Origin: RPQJ01 sp052035645
Lineage (GTDB): Bacteria; Pseudomonadota; Gammaproteobacteria; Steroidobacterales; Steroidobacteraceae
Length of the DNA: 64,000 nt
Direction of reading: 5' to 3'
Assembly (NCBI GenBank): GCA_052035645.1
Contig: JBPOHK010000033.1
Span: 1 to 64,000 of the forward strand
Under the pieces are notes generated by a model, which saw nothing but the letters and a program-made list of their open reading frames with translations, searched no databases and was not told the DNA's origin. Shown here one piece after another: positions 54,489 through 62,763 of the stretch. The number at the start of each line of letters is the position of its first letter. The stretch's first letter is position 1. Position numbers and translations under genes: made by a program.

Positions 54489-55395
54489 ACGGGAGTGGAC
54501 TCCAGCCTACGGTGTCCGCGCATGGAGCGCGGCGGCAGCCGTCCTCGTCGCACTGCTGGCGCCGGTGGCCGCGGCCCGGGCGCCGGCGCCGGAGCCGATC
54601 GGCGTCGTGTCCGAGTACCGGCCGGCGTTCGCCCGCTACTCGCTGCAGCGCGGCCGGGACAAGGCCGCCGTGCCGGCCCGGATCGGCACGGTGGTGATGG
54701 CCGGGGACACGGTCACGCTGCCGAAGGACGGCGTGCTGGTCGTGCAGCTCGCGGACCAGTCGTCGCGCCGCTACTCGGGGCCCGGCACCTACACGCTGCC
54801 CGCGGTGGAGACGAGCCACCCGCTGCTCGCGGTGCTCGAGTCCATCCCGGCGCTGTTCGAGGACCAGCAGCGCCGCTACGGCAATGCCGCGTCGCGCGGC
54901 AGCGCCCAGTGCGGCGCGGCGGACGCCGAGCCCGAACCGATCTTCGTGCCCATCGTCGGCGAGGGTGCGCGCGTGGGCGCGGGCCGGCGCGACCTGCAGC
55001 TCGCGTGGCGGGGCGGGTGCAGGCCGTTTGCCGTGCGGATCGTCGCGGAGGGCGGCGGCGCGGTGCTCGAGCGCACCGGCCTCGCCGACCGCCGGCTGCG
55101 CCTCGGCGGCGTCGAACTGCCCGTCGGGCGCTACGTCCTCACGGTGAGCGACGAGGGCGGCCGTCGCTACGAGGCCCCGCTCGAGGCGGTCGCGGCCCCG
55201 CCGGCGCCGCCCGTGGAGGTCGCGAGCGCGACCGGCGCCGTGGGCGACGTGGCGCGCGGCGCGTGGCTGCTCTCGCAGACGGATGCGAACTGGCGACTGG
55301 CGGCCTACGAGGCGCTGCGTCCGTCGATCGACGCCGGGGACGGCCTCGCCGTCGCGCTGGGCGACAGCCTCCTCACGGGGCGCAGGCCGCCCTGA
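54481..55395 (+). CDS. FecR-like periplasmic protein paired with CHASE2
   Basis: A 304-residue exported protein. A hydrophobic signal or anchor (WSAAAAVLVALLAPVAAARA, about 15-34) is followed by a FecR-type beta region (RIGTVVMAGDTVTLPKDGVLVVQLADQ, about 62-88, shown in pieces), a central part, and a second domain LQLAWRGGCRPFAVRIV that looks like a carbohydrate-module or Ig-like sandwich. CHASE2 and FecR domains are often paired in bacteria, one sensing and one binding. The coding overlap with the CHASE2 gene supports this. Ligand unknown. Confidence 0.65.
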   Translation: MTEREWTPAYGVRAWSAAAAVLVALLAPVAAARAPAPEPIGVVSEYRPAFARYSLQRGRDKAAVPARIGTVVMAGDTVTLPKDGVLVVQLADQSSRRYSGPGTYTLPAVETSHPLLAVLESIPALFEDQQRRYGNAASRGSAQCGAADAEPEPIFVPIVGEGARVGAGRRDLQLAWRGGCRPFAVRIVAEGGGAVLERTGLADRRLRLGGVELPVGRYVLTVSDEGGRRYEAPLEAVAAPPAPPVEVASATGAVGDVARGAWLLSQTDANWRLAAYEALRPSIDAGDGLAVALGDSLLTGRRPP

Positions 55396-55398
55396 GGC

Positions 55399-56556
55399 TC
55401 AGAACCAGCCGGAGAAGAACAGCCGGTAGACGTCCGCGTCGAAGCTGTACAGCGGCTCGGTGCCCGGCGCGCCGCCCTCGAGCAGGTTGCGGAAGTCGTC
55501 GTAAGCGTAGTGGATGCGGTCGTAGTAGAAATTGACCGTCGTCTTCTCGAGGTACTTCCAGCCGAGCGGCGGCAGCTCGTAGGTCACGCCGAGCGTGAAC
55601 ATCTGGCTGCTGAAGCTGCTCAGCTCCTTGTCGCGCGCCAGGAAGTTCTGCGCGTTGCGGAAGGGATACAGGTCGGCGTAGAAGTCCGCGGCCGACTGGT
55701 CGTACCAGCGGAAGCCCGCCTCGAAGATCCACTGCTTCCACGGGTGCGTGTAGCCGACCTCGATCGAGTTCGCGTCGATGCCCCAGTCGTCCGTGTAGTA
55801 GCGGTACTGGCCGTGCACGGCCGCGCGGTACGGCAGGTAGTAGCGCGCGTCGAGCGAGACCGAATTGCTGGTGTGCGTGCGCGGATAGCGCTCGGGCTCG
55901 TACGCGTAGCCGACCGGGCTCGTCGGGTCGAGGTAGCGCACCGAGCGGTAGGGGTTGTTGAGGAAGCCCTCGTCGGTGATCAGCTCGTAGTTGAGGCCCA
56001 TCATCAGGGAGGGCGTCAGGATCTGGGTCACGCCGAAGCGGTAGTTGCGACGGTCGATGTCTTCCTTGAACGCGGTGTCGCCGCGCCGCCTGACCTCGTC
56101 CCAGCCCTGGCTGTAGCCGAAGGAAACCGTGGTCAGGTCGCCGAAGAGGTCCTGGCTCAGGTCGAACGTCGCCGTGTTGGCGGTGTAGTCGTTCTCCTCG
56201 CTGCGGGTGTAGCCGAGGCTGTACTGGGTCTTGCCGTTCAGCATGTCGAAGCCGAAGCTGCCCTGGTGCCGCTCTTCCTTGTACGGGCTCGCGGTCGTCA
56301 TCACGTCGATCGACGCGCTCGACACCATGTCGACGTAGGCGCTGCCCGAGAAAGCGTACTTCTCGTCGAACTTGGTGCGCACCAGCAGGGCCGGCCCGTC
56401 GATCGTGACGCCGCCGCCCTCGTAGCGGTGGTACATGATGTCCGCCCGGTCCTCCGGCAGCACGGCCGCGCCTGCCGGCAGCGCCGCCACCGCCAGTGCC
56501 GTGCCCAAACCCGCCCAGGTGGCCTGCCGTCGCATCCTGTCAGCCCTCAGTTGCAT
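55399..56556 (-). CDS. DUF3570 outer-membrane beta-barrel protein
   Basis: A 385-residue protein with a signal peptide (TALAVAALPAGAA near 20-31) and many alternating aromatic beta strands (QYSLGYTRSEENDYTANTA, YLPYRAAVHGQYRYYTDDW) ending VYRLFFSGWF with terminal Phe, as expected for BAM-inserted barrels. It fits the DUF3570 family. The gene overlaps the DUF4266 gene by 10 bp, a conserved pairing. It is the last gene of a six-gene minus-strand operon. Two start codons seven residues apart (56556 and 56535) are both possible. Confidence 0.82.
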   Translation of the reverse strand: MQLRADRMRRQATWAGLGTALAVAALPAGAAVLPEDRADIMYHRYEGGGVTIDGPALLVRTKFDEKYAFSGSAYVDMVSSASIDVMTTASPYKEERHQGSFGFDMLNGKTQYSLGYTRSEENDYTANTATFDLSQDLFGDLTTVSFGYSQGWDEVRRRGDTAFKEDIDRRNYRFGVTQILTPSLMMGLNYELITDEGFLNNPYRSVRYLDPTSPVGYAYEPERYPRTHTSNSVSLDARYYLPYRAAVHGQYRYYTDDWGIDANSIEVGYTHPWKQWIFEAGFRWYDQSAADFYADLYPFRNAQNFLARDKELSSFSSQMFTLGVTYELPPLGWKYLEKTTVNFYYDRIHYAYDDFRNLLEGGAPGTEPLYSFDADVYRLFFSGWF

Positions 56557-56774
56557 CCGCAGCCACCGCCGTGGCTGCCGTCCGCGCCGCGCGCGCCCTC
56601 GCGCGCTTCCTTCACGTGGTTCATGTACGACGACTGGATGGGATTGCGGTCGTTCGACATGACGATGTCCGCGAAATGCTGCCGCTCGTAGGGCTTCACC
56701 CAGGGCTCGATGTTCGAGCAGCCCGTGAGGGTCGCGAGCAGCACGGCGAAGGCGGCGATGCGGGCGGCGTGCAT
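56547..56774 (-). CDS. DUF4266 small lipoprotein with C-terminal GGGCGCN
   Basis: A 75-residue lipoprotein. Signal and lipobox are VLLATLTGC with C19 lipidated. The mature part starts EPWVKPYERQHFADIVM, the DUF4266 signature, and ends GSHGGGCGCN with two cysteines and a histidine that could bind a metal or form a disulfide. It lies between tlpA (2 bp) and the DUF3570 barrel (10-bp overlap). No biochemical function is known to me for the family. Confidence 0.82.
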   Translation of the reverse strand: MHAARIAAFAVLLATLTGCSNIEPWVKPYERQHFADIVMSNDRNPIQSSYMNHVKEAREGARGADGSHGGGCGCN

Positions 56775-56776
56775 GG

Positions 56777-57277
56777 TCACTCCCTGGCGAGGCTGCGGAT
56801 CATGTCCGCGTATTTCGACTCGTCGCCGGGCGCGTAGCCGCGGTGCACGTAGCGCACGTTGCCGTTGCGGTCGATGAACACCGAGCTCGGCATGCCCTCG
56901 ACACCGAAGCTCTGCGCGACCGAGTTCTTGCGGTCGAACAGGATCGGGAAGCCGACCGGCACGCCCTTCAGCCAGGTCACGGCGGCGGCGCTGTCCGGCT
57001 CGACGTTGACGCCGAGCACGGTGAAGCCGAGCGGCTCGTATTTCGACTGCAGCTGGCCCAGCAGCGGCATCTCCTGCCGGCACGGGCCGCACCAGGTGGC
57101 CCAGAAGTTCACCATCACGACCTGCCCCTTGAGTTCGCTCAGCCTGACGGTCGAGCCGTCGCGGGCGGGCAGGGAGAAATCGGGGGCTGCGCTGCCGGCC
57201 GCCCGGGCGCCCGCGCCGAAGCCGGCGGCGAGCACCCCGGCGACGAGCACGCTGGCGATCCGCAGGGTCGGGCGCAT
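56777..57277 (-). CDS. TlpA-like periplasmic thioredoxin
   Basis: A 166-residue exported thiol:disulfide oxidoreductase. After a signal peptide (VLVAGVLAAGFGAGARA), the domain carries the active site FWATWCGPC with C63 and C66 and the cis-proline loop VEGMPSSVFID. TlpA-type proteins reduce periplasmic disulfides, for example in c-type cytochrome apoproteins. In this operon the likely partners are the multi-Cys cytochrome lipoproteins and the DUF4266 protein. Gap of 14 bp after the upstream barrel gene. Confidence 0.88.
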   Translation of the reverse strand: MRPTLRIASVLVAGVLAAGFGAGARAAGSAAPDFSLPARDGSTVRLSELKGQVVMVNFWATWCGPCRQEMPLLGQLQSKYEPLGFTVLGVNVEPDSAAAVTWLKGVPVGFPILFDRKNSVAQSFGVEGMPSSVFIDRNGNVRYVHRGYAPGDESKYADMIRSLARE

Positions 57278-57291
57278 GCGTGTGTCTCCGG

Positions 57292-57960
57292 TCAGAAGAA
57301 CGAGGTCGCGCCCAGCGTGAACTGCAGGTTCTGCGTCAGCTTGTCCTTGCCGAGCAGGTCGCTGCGGAACATGTGGTCGCGAGCGTCGACGTGCAGCGCG
57401 AGCCACTTGTTGACGACCAGCCGCAGGCCGGCGCCGATGGCGACGGTGAAGTGGTCGTCGGACGCGAACCGCGTGCTGCCGACGCCTGCGGAAACATACA
57501 CGGATGCCGGCATCGCGCGGTCGCGACCGAGGAAAACCTCGCCGGGGAGCACATTCCAGCCGGCGGAGATGTCGTAATAGGTAAAGTCGCGCTCGCTGTC
57601 GGTGAGCAGCTGCGCGGAGCCGCTCAGGTCCTCGTAGCTGGTCTTGCCGGCCTTCGAGCGCCCGATGGTGGCCTCGGCGAAGAGGTCCTCGGTGAAGTGG
57701 TAGGCGATGCGCCCGCCGTAGACGAGGCTCGAGCCGAAGTCCTCGATGCCGATCGTGCCGACGTACACGCCGACCTCGAAGTTCTCGGTGGGGACCTTGA
57801 CCGGCTCGACGGTGCGGCGCTCGACCTGGGGTTCGACGACCTGCGGCGACTGCGAGGAGCCGCCGACGGCCTCGGCCTGCGCCTGGGCCTGTGCCGCGCC
57901 GCTGCACCAGCCGCAGCCGGCCAGCGCGCTCAGAAGAAGTACGTGAACCCTACGAGCCAT
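57292..57960 (-). CDS. outer-membrane beta-barrel protein (barrel B of a pair)
   Basis: A 222-residue exported protein. Signal about residues 1-27 (ending GAAQAQA). A linker with VERRTVEPVKVPTENFEVGVY is followed by eight or so beta strands and the C-terminal FTLGATSFF, typical of small outer-membrane barrels. The N-terminus overlaps the upstream barrel gene by 31 bp, so the two are a translationally coupled pair. It resembles the myxobacterial-type outer-membrane barrel domain proteins, which also come in pairs. Confidence 0.72.
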   Translation of the reverse strand: MARRVHVLLLSALAGCGWCSGAAQAQAQAEAVGGSSQSPQVVEPQVERRTVEPVKVPTENFEVGVYVGTIGIEDFGSSLVYGGRIAYHFTEDLFAEATIGRSKAGKTSYEDLSGSAQLLTDSERDFTYYDISAGWNVLPGEVFLGRDRAMPASVYVSAGVGSTRFASDDHFTVAIGAGLRLVVNKWLALHVDARDHMFRSDLLGKDKLTQNLQFTLGATSFF

Positions 57961-58673
57961 TCGTCGTTCTCCTCGTTGTCGTCGCGATCCGTGAACACGA
58001 CGAAGCCGCGGTACTCCGCCTGCAGCAGGAATCGGTTCGTCAGGTAGCCGCGGAAGCCGGCCGCGCCATAGGCCGCGGTGTCGGTGCGGTCCTGGGTGTC
58101 GATCAGCGTGGTCTTGGGCGTGGTGCGGATCACGCCGACGCCGAGGCCGATGAACGGCGACACGCGCCACTCGGGCTTGATGAGGTGGGCGAGCCCCGCG
58201 CTCACCATCCACGAGTTGGACGAGTTGCCCATGATCTGCGAGGCGTCGGCCCGCAGCATCAGGCTGTCGCTCATCAGCCAGGCGCCGTTGACCATCACCA
58301 CGCTGGCGCCGGACATCTCGCCGGAGGCCACGCCGACCTCCCAGTCGTGCGCCGTGCGGGCGTCGGGCCCGGGACCCGCGATCTTCACGTCGGCGCCGCC
58401 GGTGGTGAGCGTGCCCGCGAGCTGCGAGCGATGCACCCAGCCGCTCTGGCCGCGTTCGGTGCGCACCTCGACCCAGTCGGTGCGCTGGCGCACGAGCGTG
58501 ACGGTGACGCCGCGCTCGAGCGAGACGGTGATGGGAAAGCCCCGGCCCGGCCCGGTGTGCAGGTCGATGTAGGGGTCCTGGACGACGACTTCGATCGGCT
58601 CGGAAGAAGCGCCCGCCGGCGTACCGGCCAGCGCGGCCAGCAGCAGGCACAGGGCGAGCAGCCTTCCTAGCAT
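57930..58673 (-). CDS. SH3-domain plus outer-membrane barrel protein (barrel A of a pair)
   Basis: A 247-residue exported protein. Signal about residues 1-24; a bacterial SH3 domain at about 27-85 (DPYIDLHTGPGRGFPITVSL, then GQSGWVHRSQL); then a small beta barrel ending WLVGFTYFF. The SH3 domain would face the periplasm and may hold peptidoglycan or a partner. The start MLGRLLALCLL at 58673 begins the signal peptide; a 16-residue extension is less likely. It begins 4 bp after the cytochrome lipoprotein stop. Confidence 0.72.
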   Translation of the reverse strand: MLGRLLALCLLLAALAGTPAGASSEPIEVVVQDPYIDLHTGPGRGFPITVSLERGVTVTLVRQRTDWVEVRTERGQSGWVHRSQLAGTLTTGGADVKIAGPGPDARTAHDWEVGVASGEMSGASVVMVNGAWLMSDSLMLRADASQIMGNSSNSWMVSAGLAHLIKPEWRVSPFIGLGVGVIRTTPKTTLIDTQDRTDTAAYGAAGFRGYLTNRFLLQAEYRGFVVFTDRDDNEENDEWLVGFTYFF

Positions 58674-58677
58674 GTGC

Positions 58678-61308
58678 TCAATCGAGAGGGGCCGCGAACG
58701 GATCGTTGAAGTATTGTGCACCAGAATCGACCCACTCCGAGATCAGCTTCAACTCCGCGGGCGTCAACCGCCCGGCGTGGCTCCCACCGGGAGCGAACAG
58801 TGCGAAGAATGCCACGGACTCGCCCGCATTGCCTGCCCTCAGTGAGGGGGGGACCGGGATGCCGACGAACTGGGGCTCCCCGGTGACCGGGTCCACGCCC
58901 ACCTGTATCAGCTTGTCCTGCAGGACGCCGCCGACCAGTTCCTGCTCGTTGTCGGTCGCCAGCAGTTCCCGGTAGGCCCGGAAATGGTCGGGCTCGTCGT
59001 CCGACGGGCCGTCCGTCAGCTCCAGCTGTCCGGCCGGCAGCTGGACGGCCCCGGCCGCGCTGCGATTGTTGTGGCAGACGGTGCACGTGTCGTCCTGCAG
59101 CACCGAGCCGTCCGACCCCAGGGTCTGCCGCGGCTTGGCCCACAGCGGGTGGATGTGCCGCTCGTAGTGGATCGTCACCCGGCAGCCCGACCGCCAGCCG
59201 ACCACGCAGTCGCTGCTGGTCGGGGCGGGCGTCGTGAGGTCGGCGTAGTTGTAGTCGAACGGGGCGTCGGCGGGCCGGCCGGCCGCGACCGGGTCCGTCC
59301 AGACGTCCTCGAACACGAGGTTGTTGTCCGGACGGAGGTACGCGCAGTCCGTCTGGCAGCTGATCCGCGCCCGCACCTGGGCCATGGTCTCGCCGGCATC
59401 GGCGAAGAGCGCCGGACTGGTGCCGGGGAAGGGCAGGCCGGTGACCGGGGCCCCGGCCCAGGCCGACTTGAACAGGTCCGGGCGGCCGTGCGAGAGCCCG
59501 CTCTCCGGGTCGTGGCAGCCGTTGCACTCGAGGACCTGGCCGGGCCGTACTTGCAACCAATTCTCATGTCGGGGACCGATGCGACGGCCGTTCGCATCCA
59601 CCACGGTGATCGCGAACGGCACGTTCGCCGGCACCTTGACCTTGACCGAGCCGTCCGGCTCGACCGGCGCGTAGCCCAGGATCTCGCGCATGCCGAACTG
59701 CCGCGTCACGCCGAAGGCGCTGCCGCTGAAGTCGAGCGTGTCGCGGTCCGGCAGGCTGACCGGCTTCTCGATGCGCAGGAAGCGGGCGGGGCGCTGGTCG
59801 GCCGTCGTGAGCGCCGGGTTGGCGACCGTGGCGATGCCGCCCGGCGCCGTGTCGGTGCCGTCCATGTCGTACACGCTGCGGATGTCGATCACGCCGACAC
59901 CCTCGGTCTGGTACTCGGGGTCGTAGTCGACGCCCGCGACGCGATCGAGCAGCACCGGCGGCAGCCGCCGCGGCTGCATCGCGACGATGTCGGTGTAGAT
60001 GATCCCTTCCTGCGGGCTCGCGATCGGCTGCTGGGTCCGGTTGACCGGGTCGTAGACCCACAGGCCGTACAGCGGCGGGGCCTCGACGGGGTCGGCGGCC
60101 GCCAGCGCCTTGTCGGTGCAGGGCTTGATGCGCTGCTTCTCCATCACGCGGCAGGGCGTCCAGCTCACGAGGATGCGGCCGGTGTTGTCGTCGAGCGGGT
60201 AGGCCGAGCTGAAGCGGCCGCCGGGGGACGGTCCCTCGACCGTGCGCACCTCGTTGACGGTGGCCGGCTTCTGCGCCGGGCCGCCGAGCGTGCCGGTGTT
60301 GGCGAGGTTGGGCTGGGTGTTCTCGACGTAGTCGCGCACGTTGACGAGCAGCAGGTTGCCGCCGTCGTAGGGCGCGTCGAACGGCTGCGCGCGCACCAGC
60401 AGCTCGCCGTTCGCCATCGCGCGCGGGTCGAGGAACTGGATCGTCGAGTCCTCGGTGCCGGTCTCGTGGCTGTGCACGCCGTACAGCAGCTGCAGGTCGG
60501 TGCCGTCCGGGCGCATCGCGTAGAGGTTGAACTCGTCGTGCCCCGGGGCGTTGTCCCAGCGGGTGAACACCACCCGGCCGTCGAGCAGCACGGCGGGGTC
60601 GAGGTCGTGGCTCTGGTTGAACGACACCTGGTGGATGTCGCTGCCGTCGGCGTTCATCACGTGCAGCACGAAGGCGGGCTCGTCGCGGTCCTCGTCCTGG
60701 GCCGCGTACTGCGGCTTGCCCTCGTCGAGCAGGATCGCGCGCGACTGGCGCTGGCGCGTCGAGCTGAACACGATGCGGCCGTCGGGCAGGTAGTGCGGCG
60801 CGACGTCGGGTCCCTCCTCGGCGATCAGGTCGGAGGGAATGACGCGGCGCAGGCTGGCGGTCGTGCGGTCGTACTCCCAGATGTTCCAGGTCGGCTGGTC
60901 CTCGGGTTCCGCGTCCTCGATCAGCGGCAGGCGCAGCGCGAAGATCAGCTTGTTGCCGTCCCAGGACGACTCGACGTCGCGCACGTCGCCCTTGCCGCCG
61001 GTGACCTGCACGGTGACGTTGCGCTCGACCGCGGACGGAGCGGCCTTCTCGCGCAGGTACAGGTCCGCGCCGACGCGCACGTCGAGCAGGTGGCGCGCGT
61101 CGACCGCCTCCTCGCCGGCGGGCGGCACGGGCCGCTTCACGTAGGCGACCGGGAAGTCGATCACGACGGGGTCGGGACCCTGGCTGTCGTCGGCGCCCGC
61201 GCTGCCGTCGCTGCTCAGGCAGCCCGACAGCGGCAGCGCAAGGGCGGCGACCGCGAGCAGGGCGACGCGGCGCGTTCGCCACGCGCGATGAGCGGACCTC
61301 GTGCGCAT
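58678..61308 (-). CDS. HzsA-related diheme c-type cytochrome lipoprotein
   Basis: An 876-residue secreted lipoprotein (lipobox LPLSGC, C30). Residues about 120-520 look like a TolB/PD40-type propeller (LPDGRIVFSSTRQ, LHVMNADGSDIHQVSFNQ, LDGRVVFTRWDN). IIYTDIVAMQPR and VGVIDIRSVYDMDG resemble the middle domain of hydrazine synthase alpha-like proteins found well outside anammox bacteria. Two CXXCH heme sites are present: CNGCH near 594 and CTVCH near 741. Many further cysteines suggest disulfides. It heads the six-gene operon. No hydrazine chemistry is implied; a surface electron-transfer or redox role is inferred. Confidence 0.78.
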   Translation of the reverse strand: MRTRSAHRAWRTRRVALLAVAALALPLSGCLSSDGSAGADDSQGPDPVVIDFPVAYVKRPVPPAGEEAVDARHLLDVRVGADLYLREKAAPSAVERNVTVQVTGGKGDVRDVESSWDGNKLIFALRLPLIEDAEPEDQPTWNIWEYDRTTASLRRVIPSDLIAEEGPDVAPHYLPDGRIVFSSTRQRQSRAILLDEGKPQYAAQDEDRDEPAFVLHVMNADGSDIHQVSFNQSHDLDPAVLLDGRVVFTRWDNAPGHDEFNLYAMRPDGTDLQLLYGVHSHETGTEDSTIQFLDPRAMANGELLVRAQPFDAPYDGGNLLLVNVRDYVENTQPNLANTGTLGGPAQKPATVNEVRTVEGPSPGGRFSSAYPLDDNTGRILVSWTPCRVMEKQRIKPCTDKALAAADPVEAPPLYGLWVYDPVNRTQQPIASPQEGIIYTDIVAMQPRRLPPVLLDRVAGVDYDPEYQTEGVGVIDIRSVYDMDGTDTAPGGIATVANPALTTADQRPARFLRIEKPVSLPDRDTLDFSGSAFGVTRQFGMREILGYAPVEPDGSVKVKVPANVPFAITVVDANGRRIGPRHENWLQVRPGQVLECNGCHDPESGLSHGRPDLFKSAWAGAPVTGLPFPGTSPALFADAGETMAQVRARISCQTDCAYLRPDNNLVFEDVWTDPVAAGRPADAPFDYNYADLTTPAPTSSDCVVGWRSGCRVTIHYERHIHPLWAKPRQTLGSDGSVLQDDTCTVCHNNRSAAGAVQLPAGQLELTDGPSDDEPDHFRAYRELLATDNEQELVGGVLQDKLIQVGVDPVTGEPQFVGIPVPPSLRAGNAGESVAFFALFAPGGSHAGRLTPAELKLISEWVDSGAQYFNDPFAAPLD

Positions 61309-61565
61309 GCCACGATCCTCTGTGCAAGAAATTCCGCGGCGCAGGCTGCCGCGGCCGCACTATTCCTCACAACCCGGCCCTCGCACCACGCACGCGCGCC
61401 AGTTGTGTGATTCGACTCTCACAACCCGGCGCGGCGTGACTACGCTCACATTCGCCGGCGTTGTGTGATTCGAATCGCACATCGCGCCGATCGGCTTGGC
61501 TCGCGGTTCACGACACCGCACATTCCACGGGCACGCCGGTAGCGACCGGCCCGGGGAGAGTCAGG
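61309..61565. promoter_or_regulatory. divergent control region with repeated GTTGTG...CACAAC palindromes
   Basis: Two similar palindromes occur: GTTGTGTGATTCGACTCT plus CACAAC at 61402-61425, and GTTGTGTGATTCGAATCG plus CACATC at 61460-61483, spaced 58 bp. Half-sites CTCACAACCCGGC lie at 61366-61378 and 61417-61429, with CTCACATTCGCCGGC nearby at 61445. The TGTG...CACA form recalls CRP/FNR-family sites but with a longer core. The region separates two outward-facing cytochrome operons, so one regulator may control both. Confidence 0.6.
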
Positions 61566-62753
61566 ATGCGCCTCATTTCGCTCGCAAGGGACGGGCTCGC
61601 GAAGCTGCGACCGCAGTGGTTCGTCGCGTGCGCGGCCGCGCTGCTGCTGCCGGTGCTCGCGCATGCCGACGCGCGCTCGCAGGCCAAGCGCATGCACGAC
61701 CGCCTCGCCGGCGTGCCGCCGAGCGAGTCGGTGCTGAGCGCGATGGCGGCGGACATCGCCGCCGGCCGCCCGACCGACGCCGCGATGACGGCGATGGACA
61801 ACCGCGCGTTCTACGACGTCACGCTCAAGAACTTCGCGATGCCGTGGACCAACCGCGACCAGACGGTGTTCGCCCCCCTCAACGACTACGTGGCCACCGT
61901 GATCGGCATGGTGCGCGACGACGTGGCCTTCGACCGGGTCCTCTACGACGACATCCTGTACGTCGGTCGCAGCGGCGGCGGCATTCCCGCCTACTCGCCG
62001 GCCAGCAACGATCACTACGCCGCGCTCGAGTCGCAGGGCGCCAACCTCAAGGAAGACCTAGTGCAGACCTCGCAGTCGTCCGCGAGCGGCATCGCGGCCG
62101 ACGCGACCGCCGGCGTGCTCACCACCCGCGCCGCGGCCGAGGCCTTCCTCAAGGCCGGCACCAACCGCGCGATGTTCCGCTACACGATGCTGAACCACCT
62201 GTGCAGCGACCTCGAGCAGGTGATGGACACGACCCGGCCGCCCGACCGCGTGCGCCAGGACGTGAGCCGCAGTCCCGGCGGCGACAGCCGCATCTTCCTC
62301 AACAACTGCGTGGGCTGCCACAGCGGCATGGACCCGCTGATCCAGGCGTTCGCCTACTACGACTACGACGAGACCGCGGGCCGGATGCTCTACACGCCGG
62401 GCGTGGTGCGGCCGAAGTACTTCCACAACAAGGACACCTTCCCGCCGGGCTACTCGACGCCGGACGACCACTGGGACAACTACTGGCGCAAGGGCCGCAA
62501 CTCGCTGCTCGGCTGGGACCCGTCGCTGCCCGGCAAGGGGCAGGGCGCCAAGTCGCTCGGCCGCGAGCTCGCGCGCACCGACGCCTTCGCGAGCTGCCAG
62601 GTGCAGAAGGTGTTCAAGACCGTCTGCCTGCGTGCGCCCAGCGACGCCGAGGACCGCGCCCGCGTCCAGGCGATGGTGGGCAGCTTCAAGTCGGGCGGTT
62701 ACCAGCTGAAGCGCGTGTTCGCGGACGCTGCCGCCTATTGCATGGGTGACTGA
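61566..62753 (+). CDS. secreted monoheme c-type cytochrome-like protein
   Basis: A 395-residue exported protein from ATG 61566, signal ending about residue 35 (FVACAAALLLPVLAHADA). One CXXCH site, CVGCH at 248-252 in FLNNCVGCHSGMDPLIQAF, whose context resembles DUF1585/1588-like planctomycete-type cytochromes. The region before it is helical with AAAEAFLKAGTNRAMFRYTMLNHLC. Extra cysteines near the C-terminus (FASCQVQKVFKTVCLRAP, AAYCMGD) may form disulfides. It is followed after 10 bp by the LamG-heme lipoprotein, forming the start of the rightward operon. Confidence 0.72.
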   Translation: MRLISLARDGLAKLRPQWFVACAAALLLPVLAHADARSQAKRMHDRLAGVPPSESVLSAMAADIAAGRPTDAAMTAMDNRAFYDVTLKNFAMPWTNRDQTVFAPLNDYVATVIGMVRDDVAFDRVLYDDILYVGRSGGGIPAYSPASNDHYAALESQGANLKEDLVQTSQSSASGIAADATAGVLTTRAAAEAFLKAGTNRAMFRYTMLNHLCSDLEQVMDTTRPPDRVRQDVSRSPGGDSRIFLNNCVGCHSGMDPLIQAFAYYDYDETAGRMLYTPGVVRPKYFHNKDTFPPGYSTPDDHWDNYWRKGRNSLLGWDPSLPGKGQGAKSLGRELARTDAFASCQVQKVFKTVCLRAPSDAEDRARVQAMVGSFKSGGYQLKRVFADAAAYCMGD

Positions 62754-62763
62754 GGGAGCCGCC

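Noticed and set aside
58678..61308. Hydrazine synthase (anammox) function for the HzsA-related lipoprotein
   Set aside because: Only the domain type is similar. No HzsB/HzsC or other anammox genes are present, and the family is widespread in unrelated bacteria.
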